Assembly: GCA_022821495.1 (NCBI GenBank)
Contig: JAJEDN010000061.1
Coordinates: forward strand, 98,117-162,116
Reading direction: 5' to 3'
DNA length: 64,000 bases
Source of the DNA: Candidatus Poribacteria bacterium
GTDB taxonomy: Bacteria > Poribacteria > WGA-4E > WGA-3G
Shown here: one piece after another, positions 17,691-27,181 of the stretch
How the letters are laid out: every line of letters begins with the position of its first letter
How positions within the stretch are numbered: the stretch's first letter is position 1
Position numbers and translations under genes: made by a program
Notes under the pieces: generated by a model
The model's input: only the letters and a program-made list of their open reading frames with translations
Databases searched by the model: none
What the model was told of the DNA's origin: nothing

Positions 17691-18161
17691 ATGGAAGGTA
17701 TTATCCAGCTGCTGGTGCCACTGGTTGTCGTGGTTTTGTCACTCGTTTTAAGTAATTCGCGTCGCCGGAAAGCACAACAAATGGATGCTGAAAGGAAAAT
17801 GGAGGAGGGCACGCTTGCAGAAAGCCATGGCGAGGCAGCGCCACCGCCCTTCATGGAAGATTTTCCGTTCGCAACTGAATTAGAGCAGATGCTAACGCAG
17901 CAGGACGAAGGCGAAACGGATAAAGTACCCGCCGCTTCTGAAGAACCGGAACCGCCGGCAGCAGAAGCACCAGCTCAGCCTGTTGAGAATCCGAGACCAC
18001 AATCACCGCCAGTACCTGCAAAATCTCCGCCAGGAATTCGATCCGTCCCTGTTACATCACTGTTGAATTTGTCGCCACAAACTTTCCGTCAAGGTATCAT
18101 TCTCAAAGAAATCCTTGAACGTCCCCGATCAGGCGCGAGACGGAGCAGACGGAACAGATAG
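17691..18161 (+). CDS. Small membrane-anchored protein of unknown function in the FloA operon
   Basis: 156 residues. An N-terminal membrane segment (IIQLLVPLVVVVLSLVLSN) is followed by a basic stretch, an acidic Glu-rich part, a Pro/Ala/Glu linker (residues ~85-125) and a C-terminal segment LSPQTFRQGIILKEILERPR with a very basic tail. The closing LSPQTFRQGIILKEIL-type helix before a basic end looks like a conserved docking piece. It follows FloA by 47 bases with its own GGAG ribosome site, so it may be a third operon partner. No family recognised. Confidence 0.75.
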   Translation: MEGIIQLLVPLVVVVLSLVLSNSRRRKAQQMDAERKMEEGTLAESHGEAAPPPFMEDFPFATELEQMLTQQDEGETDKVPAASEEPEPPAAEAPAQPVENPRPQSPPVPAKSPPGIRSVPVTSLLNLSPQTFRQGIILKEILERPRSGARRSRRNR

Positions 18162-18241
18162 GCATGTTTACAGGGTGTCAGAAACGCACTGATTGCCTTT
18201 TCTATGGTGCGATCTTTTGTCAATAGTACTTATCCTTTTTC

Positions 18242-18268
18242 ACCGGCGGGATTTGTAACCCCGCCGGT
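18242..18268. repeat. ACCGGCGGG/CCCCGCCGGT stem-loop
   Basis: A GC-rich inverted repeat between the FloA operon and the amidase gene, related in form to the GGCGGGG...CCCCGCC palindromes at 4879 and 39318. It could end transcription of the FloA operon, though no T-run follows. Confidence 0.6.
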
Positions 18269-18329
18269 CGTAATTATAGATTTACCTGAACACGTGGAAC
18301 TCACGCCTGAAATAAATATGGGGTTTTAA

Positions 18330-20483
18330 ATGCAAACCCGTTTTCTTTACATAATTGCTGTTATCACCTCATTTTTCCTACTGTTTACGAGTTGCTCCCG
18401 CCGTCAAAAAATTACAGAACAACAGATGTCTTCCCGTGTTGGGGTGCCTACCTATGCCCGGCATCTCAAAGGCTTCAAAATTTGTCTCGACCCTGGACAC
18501 GGTGGCCAAGGACACGTTCCTGATTACAAACGAGGTCCAACAGGCGTTCGTGAAGCGGAGGTCAACCTACAAGTTGCCCTTCACTTGCGCAATATGCTAC
18601 AGGAGGTTGGTGTTACCGTCGTCATGACGCGTCTTGATGATTCTTATGTGGATCTCGCGATGCGAAGTCAAATTGCCAACGAAAGTGGTGCCGATTTTTT
18701 TATTTCGCTTCACCATAACGGCGTTGATAATCCAGAGACGAACTATACCTCTACGTGGTATCACGGCGATGCAGACGACTCGCGCCAGAGTCTCGACCTC
18801 GCTCGGTATATCCAACACGGGGTCTCAGATGCGCTCCACTTACCCAGTTTCCCTGCGACCGGACTCTATTCAGATAAATTGGTTGCTGCTTCAGGCTTTG
18901 GGGTTTTGCGATTGACTGAATGTCCAGCGGTTTTATGTGAAGCCTCTTTCCTCTCGAACCCGGAAGAAGAAGCGAGGCTGCAAGATGAGAACTATCTGAA
19001 AAAAGAGGCTTACGGCTATTTTCTCGGTATTGCCCGTTATGTTGCTGCAGGATTTCCGAAAGGTGTTCTGGTGGAACCACAACCTGAAGCCATTATTCAG
19101 ACCAGAACGCCACGACTTCAGATTCGGGTTAAGGACGGACTCCATGAGCGCGGCGCGTGGATGCTCAAACGGCAACAGGTTTTCACAAACTCTATCCGGG
19201 TTAAGGTTGATGGCGTGAGTGTGCCGTATCACTACGACCGCGACACAGATATAATTACTGTCGCGATTGAAGAACCACTTGCAAACGGTGTCCATTTTGT
19301 CCAAACCGAACTGGTGAATTATTACGGAAACCACAGCCTACCTTCGCGCCAGTGGTTTAAAGTTGCACCGGCAGCGGTAGAACTTCGCCTTAACCCCTGG
19401 ACGGATACGTTTCCAGTTGATAGTAAAGGTTACGTCGGTATTTCTGTAACGGCACTTGATGCTGAAGGTACCCCTATCGCCGACGGTGAACCGATCTACA
19501 TGCAAACGTCAATTGGGACATTGGCAGAGACCCGTCAATTATCAAAGCGCGGTTCATCAAACTTCTATCTCTACGCGCCTGATTCACCCGGTACAGCAAC
19601 CGTAGAAGCCTCTTACGGTGAAAAGCGCGCATCGTTAACGGTTAACTTTACAGACACCGACGTTGCTATTGTGCAAGGACAAGTTTCTGATGCGGATTTT
19701 GGCGAACCGCTGCAAGGTGTTCAATTACAGACGGATCCGGGGTTAACCGCAACCACAGATACCGAGGGACATTTCTTTATGTCAATCGATCCAATGTCAA
19801 CGGCTCCAATCGAAACAACGTTACACATTTCCAAGACGGGCTACTATCCCCAAAAACGCAAAATTAACATTATCCCAAATCGGGCGATGGTGGCGCATAC
19901 GAAACTTCATCCTATTGCAGGTGGCGCGTTTGCGTCAACAATCATCATTCTGGATTCACGGAGCGATACGCTTACCACAACAAAACTGCTCGCAACCTTG
20001 AAAGAGCTGCTCGAACTTGCTGGCGCGAAGGTCTATAATATTCATGCGCCCGGACAAGTGTTGACTATAGAGGAACGGGTAAAGACAATTAATGCTATTG
20101 AGGGAAGAGGGTATTATTTGCAAATTAACCACGCGGAGTGGCGTAAAGATGAACCGCCTTTGATCGCAGCACACTATCGCGGCAATCAAGGGACAGAAAC
20201 ATTTCTAAAGCGGATACTCGAACAGTTCAACGAAACACTTTTCAAAACGCCGATCGTCACAGTTCAAGACCGGACAACTCCTGAAATCCAGCAGACAAAC
20301 AAAATGGCGATGACGCTTGAGATCCGATCCTTGGATCAGAAAAATACATCTGCTATAGAAGAGGCTCACGCCATCTTCTTTGGGGCATGGGCTTTCCTAA
20401 AATCGGATAGAGTTGTTGAGGTGGAAGAACGGAAGCGTTTTATGGAGCGTTTAAAAGAAACGCAAGCGTATTCTTCTGATTAG
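18330..20483 (+). CDS. N-acetylmuramoyl-L-alanine amidase (Amidase_3) lipoprotein with extra C-terminal domains
   Basis: 717 residues, far longer than a plain amidase. A lipobox (LLFTSC, Cys22) anchors it. The Amidase_3 domain (about 48-235) shows the zinc ligands H57 (DPGHGG), E75 (REAEVNL) and H128 (SLHHNG) and the catalytic E204 (CEASFLSN). Then follow beta-rich segments, including a carboxypeptidase regulatory-like domain (about 445-530: VQGQVSDADFGEPLQGVQL), and an unrecognised C-terminal ~180 residues (FASTIIILDSRSDTLTTTKL onwards). It cleaves the sugar-peptide bond of peptidoglycan in the periplasm. A dipeptide epimerase follows, in line with peptide salvage. Confidence 0.9.
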   Translation: MQTRFLYIIAVITSFFLLFTSCSRRQKITEQQMSSRVGVPTYARHLKGFKICLDPGHGGQGHVPDYKRGPTGVREAEVNLQVALHLRNMLQEVGVTVVMTRLDDSYVDLAMRSQIANESGADFFISLHHNGVDNPETNYTSTWYHGDADDSRQSLDLARYIQHGVSDALHLPSFPATGLYSDKLVAASGFGVLRLTECPAVLCEASFLSNPEEEARLQDENYLKKEAYGYFLGIARYVAAGFPKGVLVEPQPEAIIQTRTPRLQIRVKDGLHERGAWMLKRQQVFTNSIRVKVDGVSVPYHYDRDTDIITVAIEEPLANGVHFVQTELVNYYGNHSLPSRQWFKVAPAAVELRLNPWTDTFPVDSKGYVGISVTALDAEGTPIADGEPIYMQTSIGTLAETRQLSKRGSSNFYLYAPDSPGTATVEASYGEKRASLTVNFTDTDVAIVQGQVSDADFGEPLQGVQLQTDPGLTATTDTEGHFFMSIDPMSTAPIETTLHISKTGYYPQKRKINIIPNRAMVAHTKLHPIAGGAFASTIIILDSRSDTLTTTKLLATLKELLELAGAKVYNIHAPGQVLTIEERVKTINAIEGRGYYLQINHAEWRKDEPPLIAAHYRGNQGTETFLKRILEQFNETLFKTPIVTVQDRTTPEIQQTNKMAMTLEIRSLDQKNTSAIEEAHAIFFGAWAFLKSDRVVEVEERKRFMERLKETQAYSSD

Positions 20484-20601
20484 ACAAAAGCGCGTCGTTT
20501 GGAAGCGAAGTGCTGTCGTTTAAACGTAGTAGAAAGCGGGTCTACGGAAAGACATGTCAAAGGCACGACCTACCTGAAAGAACTGCAAGGAAAATAAAAA
20601 A

Positions 20602-21597
20602 ATGAGGATCGTCTCTCGAATTATAGATTTACAACTCGAGCATCCGTTCAAGATTGCGCGCCGCGCAACAGATGCATACCGACAAGTCATCTCAGTAGAG
20701 ATTGATGGTGGCATCGGTGAAACCGCACCCGCTCGGTTCTACGGTGAGACTGTTGAGACGGTCCGTGCTGCATTAGAAACTATTGCGCCAGTACTTCCTG
20801 ACAATCTCGATGCGATCCACGATGTGATGGCGACTGTTGAAGCAACGCTCGGCGGCAATTACGCTGCGAAATCTGCTATTGATATGGCACTGCACGACCG
20901 ACTCGGCAAAAAACTCGGCGTTCCGCTCTATCAACTCTGGGGACTTAACCCACAGAAAACCCCTCGCACATCGTTTACTATCGGACTTGATGAGCCAGAG
21001 GTAATGGCAGAGAAAACCCGACATGCCGAGGCATATCCGATTCTAAAGGTCAAGCTCGGTACACGGCGTGATATCGAAATCATCGAAGCACTCCGAGATG
21101 TAACGGATAAGCCTATCTATGTCGATGCGAATACAGCATGGACACCGAAAGATGCGGTTAACAAGATTCGTGAACTTGCGCGGTATGGTGTTGCGCTCAT
21201 CGAACAACCGACAAAGCCTGATGATCTGGCAGGACTCAAGTTTGTGCGTGAAAACTCGGAATTACCGATCATTGCCGATGAAAGCGTCAAGCGCGCAAGT
21301 GACATTCCGGCACTTGCTGAATGCGTTGACGGTATCAACATCAAACTCGTCAAGTGTGGCGGACTGCTTGAAGCACATCGAGTGATACACGTCGCTCGCG
21401 CACACGGATTGCTGGTTATGATTGGTTGTATGATAGAGAGTTCCCTTGGTATCACTGCCGCTGCACACCTAACACCGCTTGTAGACTACGCCGATCTGGA
21501 CGGCAACCTACTTATAACAAACGACCCTTATACTGGTGTAACTCTTGATAAGGGTAAACTCATCCTACCAGAACACCCTGGCATCGGCGTTACGTAA
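20602..21597 (+). CDS. L-Ala-D/L-Glu (dipeptide) epimerase, enolase superfamily
   Basis: 331 residues. The muconate-lactonizing subgroup catalytic set is in place: K149-x-K151 (LKVKLGT), metal ligands D175 (VDANTAW), E201 (IEQP) and D226 (IADES), and the second base K248 (IKLVKCGG). The late DLDG motif (298-301) is a mark of dipeptide epimerases that hold the substrate's ammonium group. These enzymes convert L-Ala-D-Glu from murein peptides into L-Ala-L-Glu for catabolism. The location directly after an amidase supports this role. Confidence 0.88.
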   Translation: MRIVSRIIDLQLEHPFKIARRATDAYRQVISVEIDGGIGETAPARFYGETVETVRAALETIAPVLPDNLDAIHDVMATVEATLGGNYAAKSAIDMALHDRLGKKLGVPLYQLWGLNPQKTPRTSFTIGLDEPEVMAEKTRHAEAYPILKVKLGTRRDIEIIEALRDVTDKPIYVDANTAWTPKDAVNKIRELARYGVALIEQPTKPDDLAGLKFVRENSELPIIADESVKRASDIPALAECVDGINIKLVKCGGLLEAHRVIHVARAHGLLVMIGCMIESSLGITAAAHLTPLVDYADLDGNLLITNDPYTGVTLDKGKLILPEHPGIGVT

Positions 21598-21654
21598 GAA
21601 ATGTTTCTTTCAGAACTATATGCATAACCACTAAGCAAAACGGAGAAATTTTAA

Positions 21655-22368
21655 ATGACAAAATCAAAACGAAACGTCCTCATCACCGGTGGCACCGGTA
21701 TATTAGGCAGTGCCGTCACCAAAGCCTACCTTGCACAAGGCGATACCGTTGCTGTTACCTATCTCTTTGAAGAAGAGGTCGAACGCTTCAAACAATACAA
21801 CCCTGAACTTACTGAAGATGTTACCTTCCTCTTTGCAAATGTTACCGAGGAAGCGGAGGTTCAAAAGACCATTGCGGAATTCCTATCCCAATTTGGTTCG
21901 TTGGATGTCTTGGTGAACATTGTCGGTGGATTTGTCGGTGGGATTCCAGCGGCGGAACTTGGAGAGGATAGATGGGATTTCATGATGAACCTCAACCTCA
22001 AATCGGTGTTCCTCTGCTGCAAAACAACAATTCCACACATGTCGGCACAGAGTTATGGGAAGATTATTAACGTCTCCGCACGTGCTGGTTTAAAAGGTGA
22101 AGCGGGGCTGAGTGCCTATTGTGTCTCTAAAGGCGGTGTCCGGACCTTGACAGAATCGTTGGCTGCCGAGGTGATGGATTCGGGTGTGAATGTCAACGCC
22201 ATTATGCCGAGCATTATGGACACACCCATGAATCGAGAAGCCATGCCAGACGAAGAGCATGACCGATGGGTCGCTCCCGCTGATGTCGCCAAAGTCATCT
22301 GTTTCCTCTCTTCCGACGACGCGACCATTATCAACGGTGCTGCTATCCCTGTTTACGGTAGAGCCTAA
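21655..22368 (+). CDS. SDR-family NAD(P)-dependent oxidoreductase (FabG-like)
   Basis: 237 residues, a classical short-chain dehydrogenase. TGGTGILGSAV is the nucleotide-binding loop, VNIVGGFVGG replaces the NNAG motif, and the catalytic Ser-Tyr-Lys are seen in INVSARAG and YCVSKGG. It ends in a typical GAAIPVYGRA tail. Substrate unknown. Its ribosome site is CGGAGA before ATG 21655, and a strong terminator follows the stop codon. Confidence 0.9.
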   Translation: MTKSKRNVLITGGTGILGSAVTKAYLAQGDTVAVTYLFEEEVERFKQYNPELTEDVTFLFANVTEEAEVQKTIAEFLSQFGSLDVLVNIVGGFVGGIPAAELGEDRWDFMMNLNLKSVFLCCKTTIPHMSAQSYGKIINVSARAGLKGEAGLSAYCVSKGGVRTLTESLAAEVMDSGVNVNAIMPSIMDTPMNREAMPDEEHDRWVAPADVAKVICFLSSDDATIINGAAIPVYGRA

Positions 22369-22387
22369 TCCATTACCCTCTTGCCCG

Positions 22388-22418
22388 GGCGGACTACTAC
22401 AATGTCCGCCTATTTTTT
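22388..22418 (+). terminator. Rho-independent terminator after the SDR gene
   Basis: Perfect 7-bp GC stem GGCGGAC (22388-22394) with GTCCGCC (22404-22410), then TATTTTTTTA. It separates the peptide-salvage genes from the vWA genes. Confidence 0.88.
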
Positions 22419-22531
22419 TATCATTTGCCCTCCTGCCCTATTCTGTGCAATACCCGAATCCGTTTGTACAATTTCGGGCAATATTTCAGGACATGACTTG
22501 AAAATTGACCGATATTCGGCGTTTCTGAGAA

Positions 22532-22547
22532 TGGCACGCAAATTGCT
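22532..22547 (+). promoter_or_regulatory. Sigma-54-type promoter before the vWA genes
   Basis: TGGCACGCAAATTGCT is a full match to the -24/-12 consensus: GG and GC separated by exactly 10 bases, with TGGCAC and TTGC boxes intact. Transcription would start near 22558, 62 bases before the ATG at 22620. An activator (bacterial enhancer-binding protein) would be required; none is coded in this window. Confidence 0.65.
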
Positions 22548-22619
22548 TATACTGTATAAAAGTTGTGAAGTGTAGTAGGACTTTTAATCCGTTATGCAGA
22601 CTTTTGGAGGTATAAGACA

Positions 22620-24671
22620 ATGCGTATCAAAAGACTTTTAAGTGCACTTGTTGTTTCAGTTGTGTGTCACATTATTGTTATATTCATCGCTGGGCTTGAT
22701 TTAATGGGGGCAAGCTACCATCTCTCCGAAACGCATCTTGATTATTTTAATTTAGGAGAAGAGGTCGTTTTGTTTCGAGCTCAAGAACCACCGAAACCGT
22801 CCGTGCGTAAACCAGTTTTCGATTCTGTGAATGATAAGGACCTTCATGGACGAGATCGATCTCTACCACTGCGCCATCAGGCAAAGAAGTTAACAACCGT
22901 TGATGTCAGTAGCACGACGGAGGTGCTGAAGAATGCTCCATCCGCAGACCTATCTAACACCAGCATGAGCACGCCGGAAAGTTTACCGGTCCCTGATTTA
23001 TCAAACAATCGCGTTCATATTAACACACCGGAAAGCGCAGCAACCCCTGAAAGGGTTATGTTTAAACGACCACCCGGTTTAGTGCCGGTTCAGAACGTTG
23101 GTGCAGCACGCGATCGGCTTGAAACGGCCACTGAGTACATAGTGCTCGGTAATGTTGAGGCACCACTACACCAACCAGCGAGTGGTGAAGCCGCTACGGC
23201 AGTTGTCGTTACAGGCAGAAATCCCCATAATGCCAAAGGGCTTCAACCCCAAATACTGAACCCACCGAACGGTGCGGCTTATGATGATGTCTACTTCAAA
23301 GACGCTGGCACCAACCCGTTCATTGATACAGAAGATGATGCGTTTTCAACATTCGGTATGGATGTAGATACCGCTGCGTATGCGGTCATGCGGCGTTACC
23401 TTCAAGATGGTTACCTGCCGCCATCAGAAGCGATACGCGTCGAAGAGTTTGTCAACGCCTTGGATTACAATTACGCCCCACCAACAGACGATGCGTTCGC
23501 GATTCATCTGGAGGGCGCGCCTTCAAAGTTTGGTGAAGGCAAACGGCTCCAATTGCTACGCATTGGTATTCAAGGGCGCGTGATTCCAGATACTGACAGA
23601 AAAGACGCGATACTCACTTTCGTGGTTGATGTTTCCGGATCAATGGGGCGGGAAAACAGATTGGGATTGGTAAAACAGGCACTGACACTCTTGCTTGAAC
23701 AACTCCGTCCGAGCGACAAGGTCGGTATCGTTGTCTACGGTTCCGACGCACGGGTCATCCTGCCACATACCAGTATTGTAAATCGGGAGCATATCTTAAC
23801 CGCAATCCGCGCGCTCGGTCCAGAAGGCGCGACGAATGCTGAGGCAGGACTGCGGATGGGATATAAACTCGCAGCCCAGAATGCAAAATCCGATTATATC
23901 AACCGTGTAATCCTCTGTTCAGATGGCGTTGCGAACGTCGGAGAAACCGGGTCGGATGCAATTCTCAAAGAAATTCGCACTTATGTCAAAGAAGGTATAA
24001 CACTAACAACAGTCGGCTTCGGGATGGGCAATTACAACGATGTCCTCATGGAGCAGCTCGCCAACAACGGCAACGGTAGTTATGCTTATGTCGATACGCT
24101 CGGCGAAGCGAAACGGATCTTTGTGGAAAACCTGACAGGCACACTACAAGTCATCGCGAAGGATGCCAAAATACAGGTCGAGTTTAACCCCGAAACTGTC
24201 AGCAGGTTTCGATTGGTCGGATACGAAAACCGAGGACTCGCACATGAGGATTTTCGTAATGATACTGTAGATGCCGGCGAAGTCGGTGCCGGACATAGTG
24301 TCACTGCGATCTATGAAATTAAACTCCGTAGTAATGCAGTCGGTCAACTCGCGACGGTTTTTATCCGACATGAAGACCCAGATACAGGACACGTGACGGA
24401 AGTGAACGAATCTATAGCCACAGATGCTTTGAAGGGGACATTTGAAGAAGCGACTCCGACGTTCCAACTTGCCGCCTCTGTCGCTGAATTCGCTGAAATC
24501 CTACGTGGCAGCTTTTGGGCACAAAAAGGTTCTTTAAAAAATGTTCGCCAGACGCTTGAAGGCATCTTACCGAATCTTGAAGCGAAAACTCCCGAACACG
24601 GTCTAAGGAGCGAAGAACTGCTCAGCCTTGTCCGTAAAGCGCAACATCTTAAGGAGGAAAAAGAGGGATAG
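22620..24671 (+). CDS. Von Willebrand factor A protein, YfbK-like, with TonB-like N-terminus
   Basis: 683 residues. One N-terminal membrane segment (RLLSALVVSVVCHIIVIFIAG) is followed by a Pro-rich, low-complexity periplasmic linker to about residue 215, a layout like that of TonB-type proteins. Then come the vWA-leading domain (NPFIDTEDDAFSTFGMDVDT, RRYLQDGYLPPSEAIRVEEF), the vWA domain with MIDAS DVSGS near residue 336, and a C-terminal DUF3520-like part ending in helices. YfbK relatives are uncharacterised, probably metal-dependent adhesion or assembly proteins. It is paralogous to the next gene from residue ~220 on. GGAGG precedes the ATG. Confidence 0.87.
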   Translation: MRIKRLLSALVVSVVCHIIVIFIAGLDLMGASYHLSETHLDYFNLGEEVVLFRAQEPPKPSVRKPVFDSVNDKDLHGRDRSLPLRHQAKKLTTVDVSSTTEVLKNAPSADLSNTSMSTPESLPVPDLSNNRVHINTPESAATPERVMFKRPPGLVPVQNVGAARDRLETATEYIVLGNVEAPLHQPASGEAATAVVVTGRNPHNAKGLQPQILNPPNGAAYDDVYFKDAGTNPFIDTEDDAFSTFGMDVDTAAYAVMRRYLQDGYLPPSEAIRVEEFVNALDYNYAPPTDDAFAIHLEGAPSKFGEGKRLQLLRIGIQGRVIPDTDRKDAILTFVVDVSGSMGRENRLGLVKQALTLLLEQLRPSDKVGIVVYGSDARVILPHTSIVNREHILTAIRALGPEGATNAEAGLRMGYKLAAQNAKSDYINRVILCSDGVANVGETGSDAILKEIRTYVKEGITLTTVGFGMGNYNDVLMEQLANNGNGSYAYVDTLGEAKRIFVENLTGTLQVIAKDAKIQVEFNPETVSRFRLVGYENRGLAHEDFRNDTVDAGEVGAGHSVTAIYEIKLRSNAVGQLATVFIRHEDPDTGHVTEVNESIATDALKGTFEEATPTFQLAASVAEFAEILRGSFWAQKGSLKNVRQTLEGILPNLEAKTPEHGLRSEELLSLVRKAQHLKEEKEG

Positions 24672-24681
24672 ACTGTTTGTA

Positions 24682-24728
24682 ACAGGGCGATTTCGGTTCT
24701 CCCTTTTCGCGACGCGAAATCGCTCTGT
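24682..24728. terminator. Long stem-loop after the first vWA gene
   Basis: A 14-bp stem with one G-U pair, ACAGGGCGATTTCG (24682-24695) with CGAAATCGCTCTGT (24715-24728). No T-run follows, so it may be an RNA stability/processing structure or a repeat rather than a true terminator. Confidence 0.45.
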
Positions 24729-24937
24729 CCTCAAATATGTTTGAATTAAAAATAAAATACCGCATATCTAAACCCACCATAATATTTAGCGTCCTATTAA
24801 CTGTATAGACGCTAAAAAAAACGCGCCCTTTCATTGCATTCGCGCATTGGAGGCACAACTCCGACCAGACGTGCCTGAATGACCTATACTTTCACGTCTC
24901 AAGTAACCCAACACTAAAGTAAAAAAGGAGATATTCC

Positions 24938-27181
24938 ATGAACCCGTTGGAATTCTACACACTCGCGAGAAGTCTGTTTGTTCCTTCAGAGACGCAGGCA
25001 ACTAATTTTCAAAAACTCATGGTTGAGCGTTATCATGTTAACGTCTCAATTGATGATAATCGGTTAGCAACAACAGAGGTAGATTTCGTTTTCAGCAACC
25101 CAAATAACGTCCCTATCGGTGGTCTTTTTCTTTTTCCACTGCCGGGTGGCGCGAAACAAAAAAATACCGAGATTCGCATTGGTGGCAATCTCACGGAACT
25201 ACAGTTGCTGAACGGACAGAAGTTAACCGAGTACTACAAACGCATTCTCCAAGCGCAGGATTTGCAAATCCTACAGGCAATCGGCACTTCCGCGTTGCGA
25301 GCAGAAATTCCGCCAATTGCTGCTGATCGTGAGTGTCGCGTTCAAATCAAGTATACTGAGTCTACTGGGGAAACCGATCACGGCTTAGTGTACACACATC
25401 ATTTGCGAACCAATCAGCCTGTCGGAAGTTTCTTGATGTCAATAGACATCGAAGGTGAAGATGCCCTTGGAGACATTGAATCCCCATCGCACGACGTTAC
25501 GATTGTGCAAAACTATGCCAGCGCGAACGTGGCTTACTACGCCGCTGATGTCGAGTTAAATTCGGATTTCGTCTGTCGTTATGCAGTTATGAGTAATGCT
25601 GTCAATGAAGAAAGGCAGGTTTTGCGTGACGTGTTAATAAATGACGCAAGACCATTGATGTTTCACAGCCCTAAGCTTGAGGAACCATCCCCTCAACCCA
25701 TGGCAGCCATACCGTACAGCGCGCCGGTGTCGTCGCCAGTATTTTTCAGTCCACCGAATGGTGAGGCTTACCACGATGTCTATTTTAAAGGACACGGCAC
25801 AAACCCGTTTATTGATCCAGAGGACGATAACCTCTCAACATTCGGTATGGATGCCGATAGTGCCTCCTATTCCGTGATGCGCCGTTATCTCCAAGACGGC
25901 AATTTGCCGCCGACAGAAGCCGTGCGGGCCGAGGAATTTATCAACGCTTTTGATTACGACTATGCACCGCCAACGGATACCGCTTTCGCCCTACATCTTG
26001 AGGGCGCGCCATCCAAATTTGGTGAAGGCAAACGCCGTCAACTACTACGCATTGGTATCCAAGGGCGCGTCGTTCCGGACACTGATCGCAAGGATGCCGT
26101 ACTCACGTTTGTAATCGATGTCTCCGGTTCAATGGGTATGGAAAATCGGTTGGGGTTGGTAAAAAAGGCGTTGCGGCTTTTGGTCAAGCAACTCCGTCCT
26201 GCTGATAAAATCGGTATTGTCGTCTATGGTACCGATGCGCGGGTGGTCCTACCCCATACCAGCGTCGTGAATCGGGAACACATCTTGGAGAGGATTGATT
26301 CGCTGTGTCCAGAAGGTGTGACAAATGTTGAAGATGGGATTCACAAAGGATATGAACTTGCTCGCAAGAATGCAGAGGCGGATTGCATCAACCGCGTAAT
26401 TCTCTGTTCCGATGGTGTCGCGAACGAGGGTGTAACATCTCCAGAAGTGCTTCTCAAGCAGATTCGCAACTATGTTGATGCGGATGATATCTTCTTAACC
26501 ACAGTCGGTTTCGGCATGGGGAATTACAACGATCCTCTCATGGAGGAACTCGCGAAGAAAGGCAACGGGAATTACGCCTATGTTGATACCCTTAACGAGG
26601 CGCGCCGTATTTTCGTCGAGAATCTCACTGGCACGCTGCAGACCATCGCGAAGGATGCGAAAGTCCAAGTTAAGTTCAACCGAGATACCGTGGGGCAGTT
26701 TCGGCTGATCGGTTATGAAAGCCGGCAGATGAAGCATGAGGATTTCCGAAATGACGATGCTGATGCGGGAGAAATCGGATCCGGACACAGTGTCACCGCG
26801 CTCTATGAAGTCAAACTCAACAAAGGTGTTGATGGGGGTAAGCTCGCGAAAGTCTCTATCCGTTATGAGGATCCCGACACGCAAGAAGTAACGGAGATCA
26901 GTGAGAAATTTGCTGTTGAAGACCTGAAAGCCAAATTTGAGGACGCCTCGCAAGGTTTCCAATTTGCTGCGACTGTCGCGCAATTTGCTGAAATCCTACG
27001 CGAAAGTTTCTGGGTAAAAAACGGTTGTCTAAAAACCGTCCGACAGACGCTTAAAGGCATTTTGAAACAGCATCCAGAAGTTGTTGCGAAAGATGAAGCG
27101 CGAGCCGAGAAGCGCAGCGAAGAATTGTTAGCACTCGTGCATACCGCAGAACGACTCAAGCAAGGGGAACAATTGCGTTAG
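24938..27181 (+). CDS. VIT plus von Willebrand factor A domain protein
   Basis: 747 residues. The N-terminal ~190 residues form a VIT domain (VERYHVNVSIDDNRLATTEVDFVFSN, GGLFLFPLPGGA, EYYKRILQAQDLQILQ). The linker reaches NPFIDPEDDNLSTFGMDADS, from where the protein matches its upstream paralogue closely: vWA MIDAS DVSGS near residue 394, SLCPEGVTNVEDGI, GFGMGNYNDPLMEELAKKGNGNYAYVDT and a DUF3520-like end. No signal peptide is evident, whereas the neighbour has a membrane anchor, so the two may differ in location. AAGGAG precedes the ATG. Confidence 0.88.
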   Translation: MNPLEFYTLARSLFVPSETQATNFQKLMVERYHVNVSIDDNRLATTEVDFVFSNPNNVPIGGLFLFPLPGGAKQKNTEIRIGGNLTELQLLNGQKLTEYYKRILQAQDLQILQAIGTSALRAEIPPIAADRECRVQIKYTESTGETDHGLVYTHHLRTNQPVGSFLMSIDIEGEDALGDIESPSHDVTIVQNYASANVAYYAADVELNSDFVCRYAVMSNAVNEERQVLRDVLINDARPLMFHSPKLEEPSPQPMAAIPYSAPVSSPVFFSPPNGEAYHDVYFKGHGTNPFIDPEDDNLSTFGMDADSASYSVMRRYLQDGNLPPTEAVRAEEFINAFDYDYAPPTDTAFALHLEGAPSKFGEGKRRQLLRIGIQGRVVPDTDRKDAVLTFVIDVSGSMGMENRLGLVKKALRLLVKQLRPADKIGIVVYGTDARVVLPHTSVVNREHILERIDSLCPEGVTNVEDGIHKGYELARKNAEADCINRVILCSDGVANEGVTSPEVLLKQIRNYVDADDIFLTTVGFGMGNYNDPLMEELAKKGNGNYAYVDTLNEARRIFVENLTGTLQTIAKDAKVQVKFNRDTVGQFRLIGYESRQMKHEDFRNDDADAGEIGSGHSVTALYEVKLNKGVDGGKLAKVSIRYEDPDTQEVTEISEKFAVEDLKAKFEDASQGFQFAATVAQFAEILRESFWVKNGCLKTVRQTLKGILKQHPEVVAKDEARAEKRSEELLALVHTAERLKQGEQLR

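Noticed and set aside
24788..24818. TTTAGCGTC/GACGCTAAA stem as a terminator
   Set aside because: The A-run is on the wrong side for the plus strand and the T-run precedes the stem on the minus strand; it is only an inverted repeat.
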